44,977 nt of DNA, from positions 1 through 44,977 of the forward strand of contig NZ_JACJRF010000046.1 in NCBI RefSeq assembly GCF_014697105.1, written 5' to 3'. The notes under the pieces are model-generated. The model worked only from the letters and a program-made list of their open reading frames with translations, was not told the origin of the DNA and searched no databases. A program made the position numbers and the translations under genes. The stretch is from Anabaena subtropica FACHB-260 (GTDB lineage Bacteria > Cyanobacteriota > Cyanobacteriia > Cyanobacteriales > Nostocaceae). Position 1 is the first letter of the stretch. Each line of letters opens with the position of its first letter. Positions 26,688 to 36,372 of this stretch are shown here, piece by piece.

Positions 26688-29600
26688 CTAAAGATTTGGG
26701 CAATACTCCTGGATAGTTTTTACGTCCAAAGTAGTATTTTGCATGGAACGGATGGCGGCGACGGTTGCTTTAGCCCCAGCGATTGTAGTGATAATGGGGA
26801 TTTTATAGGCTAAACCTGTCCGGCGGATTAATCGCGCATCAGTTTGAGCTTCTTCACCTGAAGGAGTGTTAATAATCAGTTGGATTTTTTGGTTTTTGAT
26901 GGCATCAATGACGTGAGGACGGCCTTCATGAAGTTTTAGGACTAATTCGACATTCAAGCCATGTTCTAAGAGGACGCTACGTGTACCAAAGGTAGCCATC
27001 ACTTTAAAGCCTAAGTCGATAAATTCTCTAACTACCGGGACGGCGGCGGCTTTATCGCGATCGCTCATCGACACAAACACCGTTCCCGTTAGCGGTAGAC
27101 GTTCTCCAGCACCTAATTCTGCTTTAGCAAAGGCACGACCAAAGTCACTGTCGATTCCCATCACTTCGCCTGTAGAACGCATCTCTGGGCCTAATATTGT
27201 ATCAGTTCCAGGGAATTTATTAAAGGGCAATACAGCCTCTTTGACTGCAATGTGATTGGGAATAACTTCTTGGGTAAAGTTTAACTCTTCAAGAGTTTTA
27301 CCCGACATAATTAGGGATGCCAATTTTGCTAAGGGTATACCCGTTGCTTTAGATACAAATGGTACTGTACGAGAGGCGCGGGGGTTGGCTTCCAAAATGT
27401 AAACTTGGGGTGAATAAGAGCTAGCACCGACAACGGCGAACTGAATATTCATTAACCCAATTACAGATAGTGCTTGTGCTAGTTGTACTGTCCAAGTACG
27501 GATTTGGTTGAGAACGGCTGGCGGTAGGGAAATTGACGGTAGAGAGCAAGCAGAATCTCCTGAGTGAATACCCGCTTGTTCGATGTGTTCCATGATGCCA
27601 CCAATTACCACTCGTCCTGTATGGTCGGCGATCGCATCTACATCGACTTCAATGGCGTTTTCTAGGAACTTGTCAATTAAAATTGGGTGTTCTGGTTCTA
27701 CTTGCACCGCAAAGGTCATGTAGCGTTCTAATTCTGTATCAGAGTAGACAATTTCCATCGCCCTACCCCCTAATACATAACTCGGACGCACCACCACAGG
27801 GTAGCCAATCCGTCTCGCAACAATCAGTGCATCTTCGTAACTCCGAGCTATTCCGTTTGGTGGTTGGGAAATATTCAACTGTTTGAGGATTTTCTCAAAC
27901 CGTTCGCGGTCTTCGGCGGTATCGATAGAATCAGGTGATGTTCCCCAAATTTTTGTGGGGATGGAGGAAGAATCATCCTCTAGCCGTTGCAAATATTCCT
28001 GTAAAGGTAACGCTAACTTTAACGGTGTTTGTCCGCCAAACTGGACAATTATTCCTACTGGGTTCTCAGCTTCGATGATGTTGAGGACATCTTCCTTTGT
28101 TAATGGTTCAAAGTAGAGGCGATCGCTTGTATCATAATCGGTGGATACCGTCTCTGGGTTGGAGTTGACCATAATTGTTTCGTACCCGGATGCTTTGAGC
28201 GCATAAGCAGCGTGACAACAACAATAGTCAAACTCGATTCCCTGGCCGATACGGTTGGGGCCACCGCCCAAAATCATCACCTTGGGTTTGGTGGTGGGGA
28301 TAACTTCGGTTTCTACTTCGTAGGTGGAGTAGTAATAGGGTGTAAAGGCTTCAAACTCCGCCGCGCAGGTATCGACGGTTTTATAAACTGGGATAACTCC
28401 TAATTCTTTACGGTAGGCGCGGACTTCATCTTCAGTGGTTTTGGTAGCAAAGGCAATTTGGCGATCGCTATATCCATCGCGCTTGATTGCATACATCTGT
28501 TCTTGCGTCAACTGTTTTAGAGGTGTGCGCTTGAGGAACTTTTCCACCTCTAACAATTGCTGCATTTTGTCCAAGAACCAGGGGTCAATAGCTGTGAGTT
28601 CGTAGATTTCCTCAGGACTCATCCCTAACTGTAAAGCATGGCGTACTGCAAAAATTCGGTCTGGGTTCGGTGTCCGCAGTTGGGCGCGAATTTGTTCACC
28701 ACTAGGTAATTTTTCCGCTTTGTCGCAACCCCAACCAGCACGACCAGTTTCTAGAGAACGCAGCGCCTTTTGGAAGGATTCGTTAAAAGTCCGTCCTATA
28801 GCCATTGCTTCCCCGACAGATTTCATTTGGGTAGTCAGCACTGGTTCGGAACCGGGGAACTTCTCAAAAGCAAACCGGGGAACTTTTGTAACTACGTAAT
28901 CAATTGTCGGTTCAAAGGATGCGGGAGTTTTCTTGGTGATGTCGTTTCTAATTTCATCCAAGGTGTAGCCTACAGCCAACTTAGCCGCCATCTTGGCGAT
29001 GGGGAACCCGGTAGCTTTGGAGGACAAAGCCGAACTGCGGGAAACGCGGGGGTTCATTTCAATGACAACCACATCCCCATTTACGGGATTAACGGCAAAC
29101 TGGATATTAGAACCACCAGTTTCTACACCAATCTCGCGGATAATTTTCATCGCCATATCCCGCAGGCGTTGGTATTCCTTATCGGTAAGAGTTTGGGCGG
29201 GGGCGACGGTAATCGAATCCCCAGTATGGATACCCATCGGGTCGATATTTTCGATGGAACAGATAATCACAACGTTATCTGCTAAATCGCGCATGACTTC
29301 CAACTCATATTCTTTCCAGCCGAGGAGGGACTGATCGATGAGAATTTGGGAAACGGGACTTGCATCTATCCCGACTTGCGCCATTTCTTCAAATTCTTCT
29401 TGGTTGTAAGCAATACCGCCACCCGTACCACCCATAGTAAAAGCTGGGCGAATAATTAAAGGATAAGTGCCAATGCGCCGGGCGATCGCTTTGGATTCTT
29501 CCAAAGATGAGGCTGTACCACTGGGACAAACATTCACCCCAATTTTCGCCATCGCTTCGTTGAACAGTTTTCGGTCTTCGGCTTTCTCAATTGCTGGTAA

Positions 29601-29957
29601 CTTAGCGCCAATTAATTCCACGTTATACTGATCCAGTACGCCGTTTTTGGCTAAGGCGACAGCGATATTCAACGCGGTTTGTCCACCCATTGTGGGTAGT
29701 AAAGCGTCTGGACGTTCTCTAGCGATGACTTTCTCTACTAGTTCCGGTGTTAGTGGTTCAATGTAAGTGCGATCGGCTGTTTCCGGATCGGTCATGATTG
29801 TCGCCGGATTGGAGTTAACCAGCACTACCTCATAACCTTCTTCTCGCAGTGCTTTACAGGCTTGAGTCCCTGAGTAATCAAACTCACAGGCTTGTCCAAT
29901 CACAATTGGGCCAGATCCCAATAGTAGTATCTTCTGGATGTCTTGACGGCGGGGCAT
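26688..29957 (-). CDS. carB: Carbamoyl-phosphate synthase large subunit
   Basis: Makes carbamoyl phosphate from bicarbonate, ATP and glutamine-derived ammonia for arginine and pyrimidine synthesis. It has two homologous halves, each with an ATP-grasp fold. The first has [17 protein letters not shown] and [12 protein letters not shown]; the second has [17 protein letters not shown] and [15 protein letters not shown]-terminal MGS-like allosteric domain ends the protein (from about residue 945). The length of 1089 aa is full. The small subunit carA is not in the window. Start [14 protein letters not shown] is standard. Confidence 0.97.
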   Translation of the reverse strand: MPRRQDIQKILLLGSGPIVIGQACEFDYSGTQACKALREEGYEVVLVNSNPATIMTDPETADRTYIEPLTPELVEKVIARERPDALLPTMGGQTALNIAVALAKNGVLDQYNVELIGAKLPAIEKAEDRKLFNEAMAKIGVNVCPSGTASSLEESKAIARRIGTYPLIIRPAFTMGGTGGGIAYNQEEFEEMAQVGIDASPVSQILIDQSLLGWKEYELEVMRDLADNVVIICSIENIDPMGIHTGDSITVAPAQTLTDKEYQRLRDMAMKIIREIGVETGGSNIQFAVNPVNGDVVVIEMNPRVSRSSALSSKATGFPIAKMAAKLAVGYTLDEIRNDITKKTPASFEPTIDYVVTKVPRFAFEKFPGSEPVLTTQMKSVGEAMAIGRTFNESFQKALRSLETGRAGWGCDKAEKLPSGEQIRAQLRTPNPDRIFAVRHALQLGMSPEEIYELTAIDPWFLDKMQQLLEVEKFLKRTPLKQLTQEQMYAIKRDGYSDRQIAFATKTTEDEVRAYRKELGVIPVYKTVDTCAAEFEAFTPYYYSTYEVETEVIPTTKPKVMILGGGPNRIGQGIEFDYCCCHAAYALKASGYETIMVNSNPETVSTDYDTSDRLYFEPLTKEDVLNIIEAENPVGIIVQFGGQTPLKLALPLQEYLQRLEDDSSSIPTKIWGTSPDSIDTAEDRERFEKILKQLNISQPPNGIARSYEDALIVARRIGYPVVVRPSYVLGGRAMEIVYSDTELERYMTFAVQVEPEHPILIDKFLENAIEVDVDAIADHTGRVVIGGIMEHIEQAGIHSGDSACSLPSISLPPAVLNQIRTWTVQLAQALSVIGLMNIQFAVVGASSYSPQVYILEANPRASRTVPFVSKATGIPLAKLASLIMSGKTLEELNFTQEVIPNHIAVKEAVLPFNKFPGTDTILGPEMRSTGEVMGIDSDFGRAFAKAELGAGERLPLTGTVFVSMSDRDKAAAVPVVREFIDLGFKVMATFGTRSVLLEHGLNVELVLKLHEGRPHVIDAIKNQKIQLIINTPSGEEAQTDARLIRRTGLAYKIPIITTIAGAKATVAAIRSMQNTTLDVKTIQEYCPNL

Positions 29958-30098
29958 AGTCGTTGGGTTGGAGTACGAGAATACAAATCCTGATTATTTT
30001 AAGGGTCTTTCTCCCCATTCATGTTATTTATTATCAAGTTTTCTAGGTTTGATAACACAGCAGCTGCCAGCTAGTAGTCCATCAAGTTAGTTTTGATG

Positions 30099-30132
30099 GT
30101 TCGTAGTAAGGACTAAAGTCCTTACTACGAAC
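30099..30132. repeat. Perfect 16-bp palindrome (GTTCGTAGTAAGGACT)
   Basis: GTTCGTAGTAAGGACT pairs perfectly with AGTCCTTACTACGAAC across a 2-nt loop. A lesser inverted repeat CCATCAA / TTGATGG precedes it (30079-30099). I recall this TTCGTAGTAAGGACT palindrome as a dispersed element in Nostoc genomes. It lies upstream of carB. Confidence 0.8.
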
Positions 30133-30412
30133 TTGCTTATCCCTCAAGTCAAATTCGATGGCCTACTTATACAATCAGGCGAAAGTCAAAATAATCATAT
30201 CTCTATATAGTGCGCTGGTTACTGACTGGAAAGTGCCTGTGTATTTTTGCTTTCGTTGTACTGAGTTATTTATTCATCCCTGAGGAGTTGCGAATACTAC
30301 ACCTTTGGCAGAGACATAAATTTTATATGTGTTGTAGTCAATTAAGTATTTCTATTTTTTGATAGAAATAATTTGTAAAAATATAGCAGTCCTAAATCAT
30401 TTGTAAACTAAA

Positions 30413-30445
30413 AGACCCCCGACTTCTTAAAGAAGTCGGGGGTCT
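30413..30445 (-). terminator. Hairpin of the CCCCGACTTCTT family
   Basis: A 15-bp perfect stem AGACCCCCGACTTCT / AGAAGTCGGGGGTCT with a TAA loop. On the minus strand it is followed by TTTTAGTTT. A second member with the same core is at 40524-40556, so it is a dispersed hairpin that may double as a terminator. Confidence 0.65.
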
Positions 30446-30545
30446 GAGTCTCTCAACATTCAGAAATCAAATAGGATTGCAATATTTCTATTTACTAGTT
30501 GACAATACCAATCAAATCCATAATACACATATTTCAAAAAACAAT

Positions 30546-30588
30546 AAAAAATGGCAGATAAGCATTAGTAGGCTCTGCCATTTTTTAT
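30546..30588 (-). terminator. Rho-independent terminator of dps
   Basis: AAAAAATGGCAGA pairs with TCTGCCATTTTTT with a 14-nt loop, flanked by A/T runs on both sides. It lies about 77 bp after the dps stop and reads correctly on the minus strand. Confidence 0.8.
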
Positions 30589-30664
30589 ATTCTTTTAAGA
30601 TTCAATCCTTTTAAGAATACTCTTTATCTACAGTAGACTCAGCTACATCTAGATTAATTAGAAG

Positions 30665-31219
30665 TTAGTTCTGAGCAGGCTGAACAAATCCCAAGGTTAA
30701 GCTATCTTTAGCTAGGAAGTGGTGTAGATGGTAAGCTCTTTCTTCAGTTTTCAACAGAATTTTTTCATAGAGATAGCGTGTACCGCGATCTCCCAAGCTT
30801 TCAGCCTGAGCCGCTTGGCGACGAATAACATTGATAATAGCCTGTTCTGCTACTAGGTCATTTTCTACCATTTTACGGGAAGAATATACGCCATCAGATT
30901 CTTGTTCAAAACAGGTTAGTTCTGCTAACTTGCTGAAAGAAGCAGCCGGTACACCACCCAATCCATTCAAGCGCTCGCCAATTTCATGAACGTGGTCTTG
31001 AACTTCATTGTAGCTTTCATTGAAAAATTCATGCAGTGAGTAAAATTCTGCACCTTCAACTACAAAATGATGTTTTTGGTACTGTAAATAAAGTGCTTGA
31101 AAACTAGCTAGAAGAACATTTAGTCCTTCTGTAACTGGAGCAGTTACACTGTGATCCAGTAGTACTGGATTGTCGTAAACCTGACCAAAATTTTGTAACA
31201 AAGTTTGTGTATCAGCCAT
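30665..31219 (-). CDS. dps: Dps-family ferritin with His-type ferroxidase centre
   Basis: Dodecameric mini-ferritin that oxidises and stores iron and protects against peroxide. Compared with E. coli Dps numbering, which this protein follows closely here, His51, His63 and Glu82 are kept. Asp67 is Asn67 and Asp78 is His78 ([21 protein letters not shown]). This matches the cyanobacterial His-type ferroxidase class described for Nostoc punctiforme Dps4. At 184 aa it is normal. Strong AGGAG before the ATG at 31219; an inverted repeat GCAGTTA / TAACTGC sits in the leader. It appears monocistronic with its own terminator. Confidence 0.9.
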   Translation of the reverse strand: MADTQTLLQNFGQVYDNPVLLDHSVTAPVTEGLNVLLASFQALYLQYQKHHFVVEGAEFYSLHEFFNESYNEVQDHVHEIGERLNGLGGVPAASFSKLAELTCFEQESDGVYSSRKMVENDLVAEQAIINVIRRQAAQAESLGDRGTRYLYEKILLKTEERAYHLHHFLAKDSLTLGFVQPAQN

Positions 31220-31237
31220 TGTTCTCCTCGCTTTTGG

Positions 31238-31258
31238 GCAGTTATGTTTGCTAACTGC
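31238..31258. promoter_or_regulatory. Inverted repeat in the dps leader
   Basis: GCAGTTA-7 nt-TAACTGC, 19 bp upstream of the dps start codon. It could be an operator or an mRNA hairpin near the ribosome-binding site; no regulator can be assigned. Confidence 0.35.
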
Positions 31259-31613
31259 TTAGTTCCTACATATTAACATCTGAAAAATTAAAACAGGTCT
31301 AATCAATACCACAAATTTCTGAATTTTTTGTTACCAAAATGCCAATCTTTAGCTTTTAGTCCGATGAATTTATACTCATTTTTTAATGTTTAGTGATTAC
31401 TCTTATTGAAATAAGTTCTAAACATTATGAAGCTATTTCATCTCCTCTGTGCCTTGCTAGTCGGCAAAAGAGGTCTGATTAATCATAGAGTGGCTGGAAA
31501 TTACATCCAAATAAAACAGAAAAATTGTCATTTCTCAGACATCCCACTCTACACTCCGAAAGTGAGATACTCAGGAAAGATTATCAAAAACTTTTTCCTG
31601 TCAATAGTCCAGT

Positions 31614-31680
31614 AGGGTGCATTACAGCTGTGTAAAGATTTGGAGGTGTGAGCAAACGATATATAGCCGTAACGCACCTT
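31614..31680. repeat. Small inverted-repeat element (GGGTGCATTAC termini)
   Basis: AGGGTGCATTACAGCT (31614-31629) pairs with AGCCGTAACGCACCTT (31665-31680) at 13 of 16 positions. The size (67 bp) and termini are similar to the element at 17247-17316, though interiors differ. Confidence 0.55.
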
Positions 31681-31721
31681 ATGATAAGTAGGTCGGCGTA
31701 AATAATTATTGTTGGAATAAG

Positions 31722-31749
31722 GCAGGGGGCAGGGGGCAGGGAGCAGGGG
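31722..31749. repeat. Heptanucleotide repeat (GCAGGGG, four copies)
   Basis: Four head-to-tail heptamers GCAGGGG, the third reading GCAGGGA, followed by GAGAAAG. It is a typical short tandemly repeated sequence of heterocystous cyanobacteria. The rest of the 31260-31861 gap is AT-rich with no gene I can support. Confidence 0.85.
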
Positions 31750-31861
31750 GAGAAAGAGTTTGAGCTTTATTTACTTTTCTTCACATAGTTTGGTTTTATT
31801 GCACCGACTTACTTAGTTGTGCGTTAAGCGTTACTTTTTATTGCTAATAGTGCTAATGAGG

Positions 31862-32725
31862 TTATCGTAAGATTTGCTCAATCATCCGGTTGGCTTGGGA
31901 GGTGTAACCACCGCCAAATAAATTGAAGTGATTGAGAATGTGATAGAGGTTATAGATTGTTTTTCTTCCTTCATAGCCTGCATCTAGAGGAAACTCTTGG
32001 TTATAACCCTTGTAAAAAGCTGCTGGGAAACCACCAAAAAGTTCTGTCATGGCGATATCAACTTCTCTATCGCCAAAATAAGTTGCTGGATCAAATATGA
32101 CTGGTTCTCCCGATACTGTACACCCAGCATTTCCACCCCATAAATCGCCGTGTACTAAGGAGGGTTGGACTTCGTGTTCTGCTAAAAGTTCTGGAAGCGC
32201 TGCTAATAACTCATCTTGTTTAGGAAAACTACCACCCCGTCGCCTGGCTAACTGAAATTGATAACCAAGGCGATGTTGAGCATAAAATTCTGTCCAATCT
32301 GCTTTCCATGTATTGATTTGGGGTGTGGAACCAATGGTGTTATTGATGTCCCAGCCGTAACCTTGCTGGTTGGTGGCTTTGTGCATCTTCGCCAATTTGC
32401 GTCCCATCTGTTCCCAGGAAGTTGTGTTACCGCTTCCCATTTCTAGCCATTCTAGGACAATGTAGCCAGAATTATCAGCCGTTCCCCAACAAATTGGTTT
32501 GGGGACACGGATGCTATTTGTCGCCAACATTTGCTTTAATCCCAAGGCTTCCGCCTCAAACATGGCTACTTGAGATGCTTGGTTGAGTTTGACGAAGTAT
32601 GTCAGCGTACCATCAGAGACAGCATAGCCTTGGTTAATACAGCCACCACTAACTGATCGCCTCTGTTGAGTCTGAAATTTTTCGCCAGTCACCCGGCTAA
32701 TTTGGGTATCTATTTCAGTCCACAT
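31862..32725 (-). CDS. Fructosamine-3-kinase family protein
   Basis: Phosphotransferase of the fructosamine kinase/aminoglycoside-kinase fold; phosphorylates ketosamine adducts so that they fall off proteins (deglycation). Motifs: SGGCINQGYAV near the glycine loop, FVKLN (ATP-binding Lys), LVHGDLWGGNAG (catalytic Asp, about residues 189-200) and IFDPATYFGDREVDIAM (metal-binding Asp). The length of 287 aa is normal. It lies 91 bp downstream of the M16 peptidase gene on the same strand, with heptamer repeats between. The physiological substrate is unknown. Confidence 0.88.
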   Translation of the reverse strand: MWTEIDTQISRVTGEKFQTQQRRSVSGGCINQGYAVSDGTLTYFVKLNQASQVAMFEAEALGLKQMLATNSIRVPKPICWGTADNSGYIVLEWLEMGSGNTTSWEQMGRKLAKMHKATNQQGYGWDINNTIGSTPQINTWKADWTEFYAQHRLGYQFQLARRRGGSFPKQDELLAALPELLAEHEVQPSLVHGDLWGGNAGCTVSGEPVIFDPATYFGDREVDIAMTELFGGFPAAFYKGYNQEFPLDAGYEGRKTIYNLYHILNHFNLFGGGYTSQANRMIEQILR

Positions 32726-32761
32726 CTTGTAATTTTGAATTTGAGATTTGGTATTGGTAAT

Positions 32762-32780
32762 TTACGCCTAATGTGAATTA
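32762..32780. repeat. 19-bp sequence repeated at 44869-44887
   Basis: TTACGCCTAATGTGAATTA occurs exactly here and again upstream of the DUF456 gene, each time 37 bp or less before a leftward start codon. It may be a shared dispersed repeat or a regulatory box. Confidence 0.6.
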
Positions 32781-32789
32781 GGAATAACA

Positions 32790-32817
32790 ACTCATTACTC
32801 ATCACTCATTACTCATT
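32790..32817. repeat. Heptanucleotide repeat (ACTCATT, four copies)
   Basis: Four ACTCATT/C heptamers run up to and touch the stop codon of the M16 peptidase gene. Confidence 0.85.
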
Positions 32818-34100
32818 TAAGACGGTTTCAGTACGACTACGCCATAGGCTTCTGGACAGAGATACTGGTGAGCAGCTAAGAGTAAATCTGGTGCTTCTTG
32901 GGTTTGAATGTGGGCTGGGTAGTTAAATGCTGGTTCTAAATCCCCTACTAAGGATTGATAGAAACCATATAAGCCGGCGCGATCGCTTGGTGTTTCGTTA
33001 CCGAAAATAAATCTGTTGGCTACACGCTTGCGTACACGGGCGATTTCTTTTTCTGTTACCAACTCTGTTTGTAATTTACGGATATGTTGAGCGATCGCTT
33101 CTTCTACTGCTGGTAAGTCTTCCACCGCACACTTAGCGGAAATATAAAACGTCCCTTGTAGGCGATTACTCATGTTGCTGACAGAAATTGAAGTTACCAG
33201 CCCCCGTTCTTCCCGTAAGTCTTGGACTAACCTTGATGTCCTTCCATGTCCCAAAATACCCGCTAAAACATCCAAGCCGTAAGTCTGTTCTAGCTGGTTC
33301 AATCCGGGAACTCGCCAAACCATTACCAGCCTTGCTTGCTGGAGACTTTCATCCACAAATTCCCGCCGCACAATTTCTGTAAATGCAGGTTCGGGAATAA
33401 TAGTTGACTGTTGACTATTGACTGTTGAGTTTTGACGCTGAATAACTTGTGTAAATCCTTCAACAATAGTTTCAATTAATTCTTCTTCTGGCAAATTCCC
33501 TACAGCTACAGCCGTAATTGACTGGGGTTGATACCAAGTGGCGTGAAAATCTCGCATCTGTTGGGCTGTGAGTTGGGAAATTACCGATTCTGGCCCCAAT
33601 ACCGGACGGCGATAGGGTAACTCGGCAAATGCTGTTTCCATCGCTCGCCGGAAGGTGCGCCGACGGGGATTATCTCCAGAACGTTTGATTTCTTCTAGAA
33701 CTACTAAACGCTCACGTTCAAAAGCTTCATCAGGAATACTGGCATTTAAAACTACATCTATTTGTAGTGGCGCTAACTTAGCAAAATCTTGAGGAGCAGT
33801 ATTTATATAGTAATGTGTATAGTCTTGACTGGTAGCGGCGTTAGTCACAGCGCCACGCTCTTCTATATGACGTTCAAACTCACCACTGGCTAATCTCTCT
33901 GTTCCTTTAAAAATCATGTGTTCGAGAAAATGAGCCATACCGTTAATTGCATCAGATTCTACAGATGAACCAACATTTAGCCACAAGCTAAGATTAACAG
34001 CTTCCACTGGCATTTGCTCCACTATGATAGTCAAGCCATTGGAGAGTGTATGTAGCTTTGGGGAATTAAGCCGGGGAAGTTTCCGCAGGGTTGAGGTCAT
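32817..34100 (-). CDS. M16 family zinc peptidase
   Basis: Processing-peptidase/pitrilysin family metalloprotease. The inverted zinc motif HFLEH (His57, Glu60, His61) sits in a typical N-terminal domain, with a downstream acidic ligand in VVLEEIKRSGDNPRR. The second, inactive half is present, with LDVLAGILGHGRTSRLVQDLREE. At 427 aa it is a standard bacterial M16B subunit. Oddity: an in-frame run of about 13 residues (QNSTVNSQQSTII) is encoded by TTGACTG-type heptamer repeats at 33404-33438, located in the inter-domain region. Substrate unknown. Confidence 0.92.
   Translation of the reverse strand: MTSTLRKLPRLNSPKLHTLSNGLTIIVEQMPVEAVNLSLWLNVGSSVESDAINGMAHFLEHMIFKGTERLASGEFERHIEERGAVTNAATSQDYTHYYINTAPQDFAKLAPLQIDVVLNASIPDEAFERERLVVLEEIKRSGDNPRRRTFRRAMETAFAELPYRRPVLGPESVISQLTAQQMRDFHATWYQPQSITAVAVGNLPEEELIETIVEGFTQVIQRQNSTVNSQQSTIIPEPAFTEIVRREFVDESLQQARLVMVWRVPGLNQLEQTYGLDVLAGILGHGRTSRLVQDLREERGLVTSISVSNMSNRLQGTFYISAKCAVEDLPAVEEAIAQHIRKLQTELVTEKEIARVRKRVANRFIFGNETPSDRAGLYGFYQSLVGDLEPAFNYPAHIQTQEAPDLLLAAHQYLCPEAYGVVVLKPS
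33404..33438. repeat. Heptanucleotide repeat inside the M16 coding sequence
   Basis: Five TTGACTG-like heptamers (TTGACTG, TTGACTA, TTGACTG, TTGAGTT, TTGACGC). On the minus strand they encode a Ser/Gln/Asn/Thr-rich linker. The repeat type normally sits between genes. Confidence 0.8.
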
Positions 34101-34329
34101 TGTTTAGTGGGGAGTGAACTTAATCTCTTACTTCTCTATCTTAATGTTGCTCGAATCAAGCATAAGGTCTATTTACTGTTGTGTTAATTGGCAGTTTTTA
34201 CCCATTATTCAGATATCACTTGGACACAGCCATAATTTTAGGCTTCTTCTTCGGCGATCGCCCCAATATCACAGCAATTAACTTGTAAAATTATGAGTAG
34301 TAATATTAATTTTTGTAAAGCTAATCTTA
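34101..34329. promoter_or_regulatory. Divergent promoter region of M16 gene and crtD
   Basis: 229 bp between divergent starts, with one HIP1-containing stretch (GGCGATCGCCCC near 34254). Individual promoter boxes are not identified with confidence. Confidence 0.4.
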
Positions 34330-35844
34330 ATGTCTAATATTTTTGTTGATCAAAGTAAACCCAGTGTAGTCGTTATTGGCGGGGGAATTGGTGGGTTGAC
34401 GGCTGGCGCATTATTAGCCCATCGTGGTTACAGCGTGTTAATTCTAGACCAAGCGATCGTTCCTGGGGGTTGTGCTTCGACGTTTAAACGTCAAGGATTC
34501 ACTTTTGACGTGGGTGCAACTCAGGTTGCAGGGTTAGAACCGGGGGGAATTCATCACCGGATATTTTCGGAACTGGAAATAGATTTACCCGACGCAACGC
34601 CTTGTGACCCTGCTTGTGCAGTGTATTTACCTGGAGAAAATACACCGATTAATGTCTGGCGTGATCAGGAGAAATGGCGAGAGGAACGCCAAAAGCAATT
34701 TCCGGGGAGTGAACCATTTTGGCAATTAATGGCGACTCTGTTTGATGCTAGTTGGGAATTTCAAGGACGTGACCCAGTTTTACCACCGCGTAATTTATGG
34801 GACTTGTGGCAGTTAACCCAAGCAGTTAGACCTAGTACCTTAGTTACTGTACCCTTCACATTATTTACGGTGGGTGATGCTTTAAGGTTGTGCGGGTTGG
34901 GAAATGACCGGCGACTGAGGACATTTTTAGATTTGCAACTCAAGTTGTATTCGCAAGTCAACGCCGAGGAAACAGCCTTACTTTATGCTGCAACTGCGTT
35001 GAGTGTGTCCCAATTACCCCAAGGATTATTTCACCTCCAAGGTAGTATGCAGGTATTGAGCGATCGCCTAGTTTCAGCTTTAGAACGAGACGGTGGTAAA
35101 TTATTGATGCGCCATACTGTCGAACAGATCAAAGTAGAGAATGGCAAAGCTTCTGCTGTCGTCATTAGGAATCAGAAAACCGGCGAAGTTTGGACACAAG
35201 CGGCTGATCATATAGTTGCTAACGTCACTGTGCAGAACTTAGTGCAGTTATTGGGAGAAAAAGCCCCATCTGGTTACAAACAGCGTGTGGAAAAATTACC
35301 CCAAGCATCAGGGGCGTTTGTCGTCTATTTAGGTGTAGATGAGAGTGCGATTCCCAGCGAATGTCCTCCCCATTTACAGTTTTTGTATGATGCTGATGGT
35401 GTGATTGGTGAGAATAACTCTTTGTTTGTTTCTGTCAGTCATGCAGGCGATGGACGCGCACCAGAGGGGAAAGCCACAATCATCGCCTCATCCTTTGTAG
35501 ACCCCGAACAGTGGTGGAGTACCCAAGATTACCCAGGATTAAAACAGAAGTATACACAAGAAGCGATCGCCAAATTAGCTCAATATTTTTATCTCAAACC
35601 AGAGACAATTGTTTATCAAGAAGCAGCCACACCACGCAGTTTTGCTCATTACACCGGACGCGATCGCGGTATAGTAGGTGGAATTGGTCAAAGAATCCCC
35701 ACATTTGGCCCCTTTGGTTTTGCTAACCGTACACCCATTCACCATTTGTGGTTAGTTGGTGACTCCACCCATCCAGGAGAAGGAACAGCCGGGGTAAGCT
35801 ACTCAGCACTAACTGTAGTGAGACAAATTCAGGCTGAATCTTAA
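34330..35844 (+). CDS. crtD: Carotenoid C-3',4' desaturase, CrtD-type
   Basis: FAD-dependent amine-oxidase-fold desaturase/isomerase. The N-terminal dinucleotide-binding motif is VVIGGGIGGLTAGALLAHRG, followed by GGCASTFKRQGFTFDVGATQ. The C-terminal FAD segment is HHLWLVGDSTHPGEGTAGV. The length of 504 aa matches CrtD/CrtH-type proteins. In heterocystous cyanobacteria CrtD introduces the 3',4' double bond of myxol-type carotenoids. CrtH (carotene isomerase) is the main alternative because both belong to one superfamily, but the sequence reads more like CrtD from memory. Confidence 0.75.
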   Translation: MSNIFVDQSKPSVVVIGGGIGGLTAGALLAHRGYSVLILDQAIVPGGCASTFKRQGFTFDVGATQVAGLEPGGIHHRIFSELEIDLPDATPCDPACAVYLPGENTPINVWRDQEKWREERQKQFPGSEPFWQLMATLFDASWEFQGRDPVLPPRNLWDLWQLTQAVRPSTLVTVPFTLFTVGDALRLCGLGNDRRLRTFLDLQLKLYSQVNAEETALLYAATALSVSQLPQGLFHLQGSMQVLSDRLVSALERDGGKLLMRHTVEQIKVENGKASAVVIRNQKTGEVWTQAADHIVANVTVQNLVQLLGEKAPSGYKQRVEKLPQASGAFVVYLGVDESAIPSECPPHLQFLYDADGVIGENNSLFVSVSHAGDGRAPEGKATIIASSFVDPEQWWSTQDYPGLKQKYTQEAIAKLAQYFYLKPETIVYQEAATPRSFAHYTGRDRGIVGGIGQRIPTFGPFGFANRTPIHHLWLVGDSTHPGEGTAGVSYSALTVVRQIQAES

Positions 35845-35936
35845 CACAGATAAGGATATATTTATCCTAAACTTACACTCTAGATAGCGCATAACTAAGT
35901 ATCTAATTGTGTAAACATCTACACTAGGCTGGATAG

Positions 35937-36296
35937 ATGAATTACGAGACAGCTCACAAACTCCTGGTAGGCCAGACAATAGCAAGTGAGGAAAACCCAG
36001 ATGCCTTGTTGATGCGAATGAAACATGGAAAACCACCAGTACCTGGTCAGATTACCTCAATTTTATTAGCGTTGAAAGTAGTGTTTGAGGCACTAAAAGA
36101 TTCCCCCAGTCTAGACAGGGAACTAGTTTTTGCCCTTTATCAGTTAACGATTAAAGCTCAACAGCTATTTGTAGCAGGACGTAGAGCCGGCGTAGATTGG
36201 CCGCCACTACTCAAAGAAGATTTGCTGCGAATAGCTTTAGCCACCGAAAGTATTTTTTCTGGTGTTTGGCAAACCCTACCACCTGGAAGTTTTTAG
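35937..36296 (+). CDS. Conserved cyanobacterial protein, function unknown
   Basis: A 119-residue, mostly helical soluble protein with no signal peptide or Cys. It contains GKPPVPGQITSILLALKVVFEAL and a Leu/Glu-rich second half ending WQTLPPGSF. I believe relatives occur widely in cyanobacteria but know no function. It is 92 bp after crtD and 47 bp before the MutT frame on the same strand. Confidence 0.7.
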   Translation: MNYETAHKLLVGQTIASEENPDALLMRMKHGKPPVPGQITSILLALKVVFEALKDSPSLDRELVFALYQLTIKAQQLFVAGRRAGVDWPPLLKEDLLRIALATESIFSGVWQTLPPGSF

Positions 36297-36372
36297 AATA
36301 GGCATTCTCTAGAAAATCTAGACACGGTGGCAATTTTCTCTCATGATATCCGCAGGGACTATTGCAAACAAG

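Larger units (their letters stand above)
29958..30664. other. Gap between carB and dps, rich in hairpins
   Basis: About 700 bp with three strong inverted repeats (30099-30132, 30413-30445, 30546-30588) and otherwise AT-rich DNA. The carB promoter should lie near its left end. No gene is seen. Confidence 0.6.

Noticed and set aside
28770-29285. 171-codon frame opposite carB
   Set aside because: It is a shadow of the carB coding strand with no independent evidence.
31427-31615. 62-codon rightward frame after dps
   Set aside because: No supporting features; it runs into the small inverted-repeat element.
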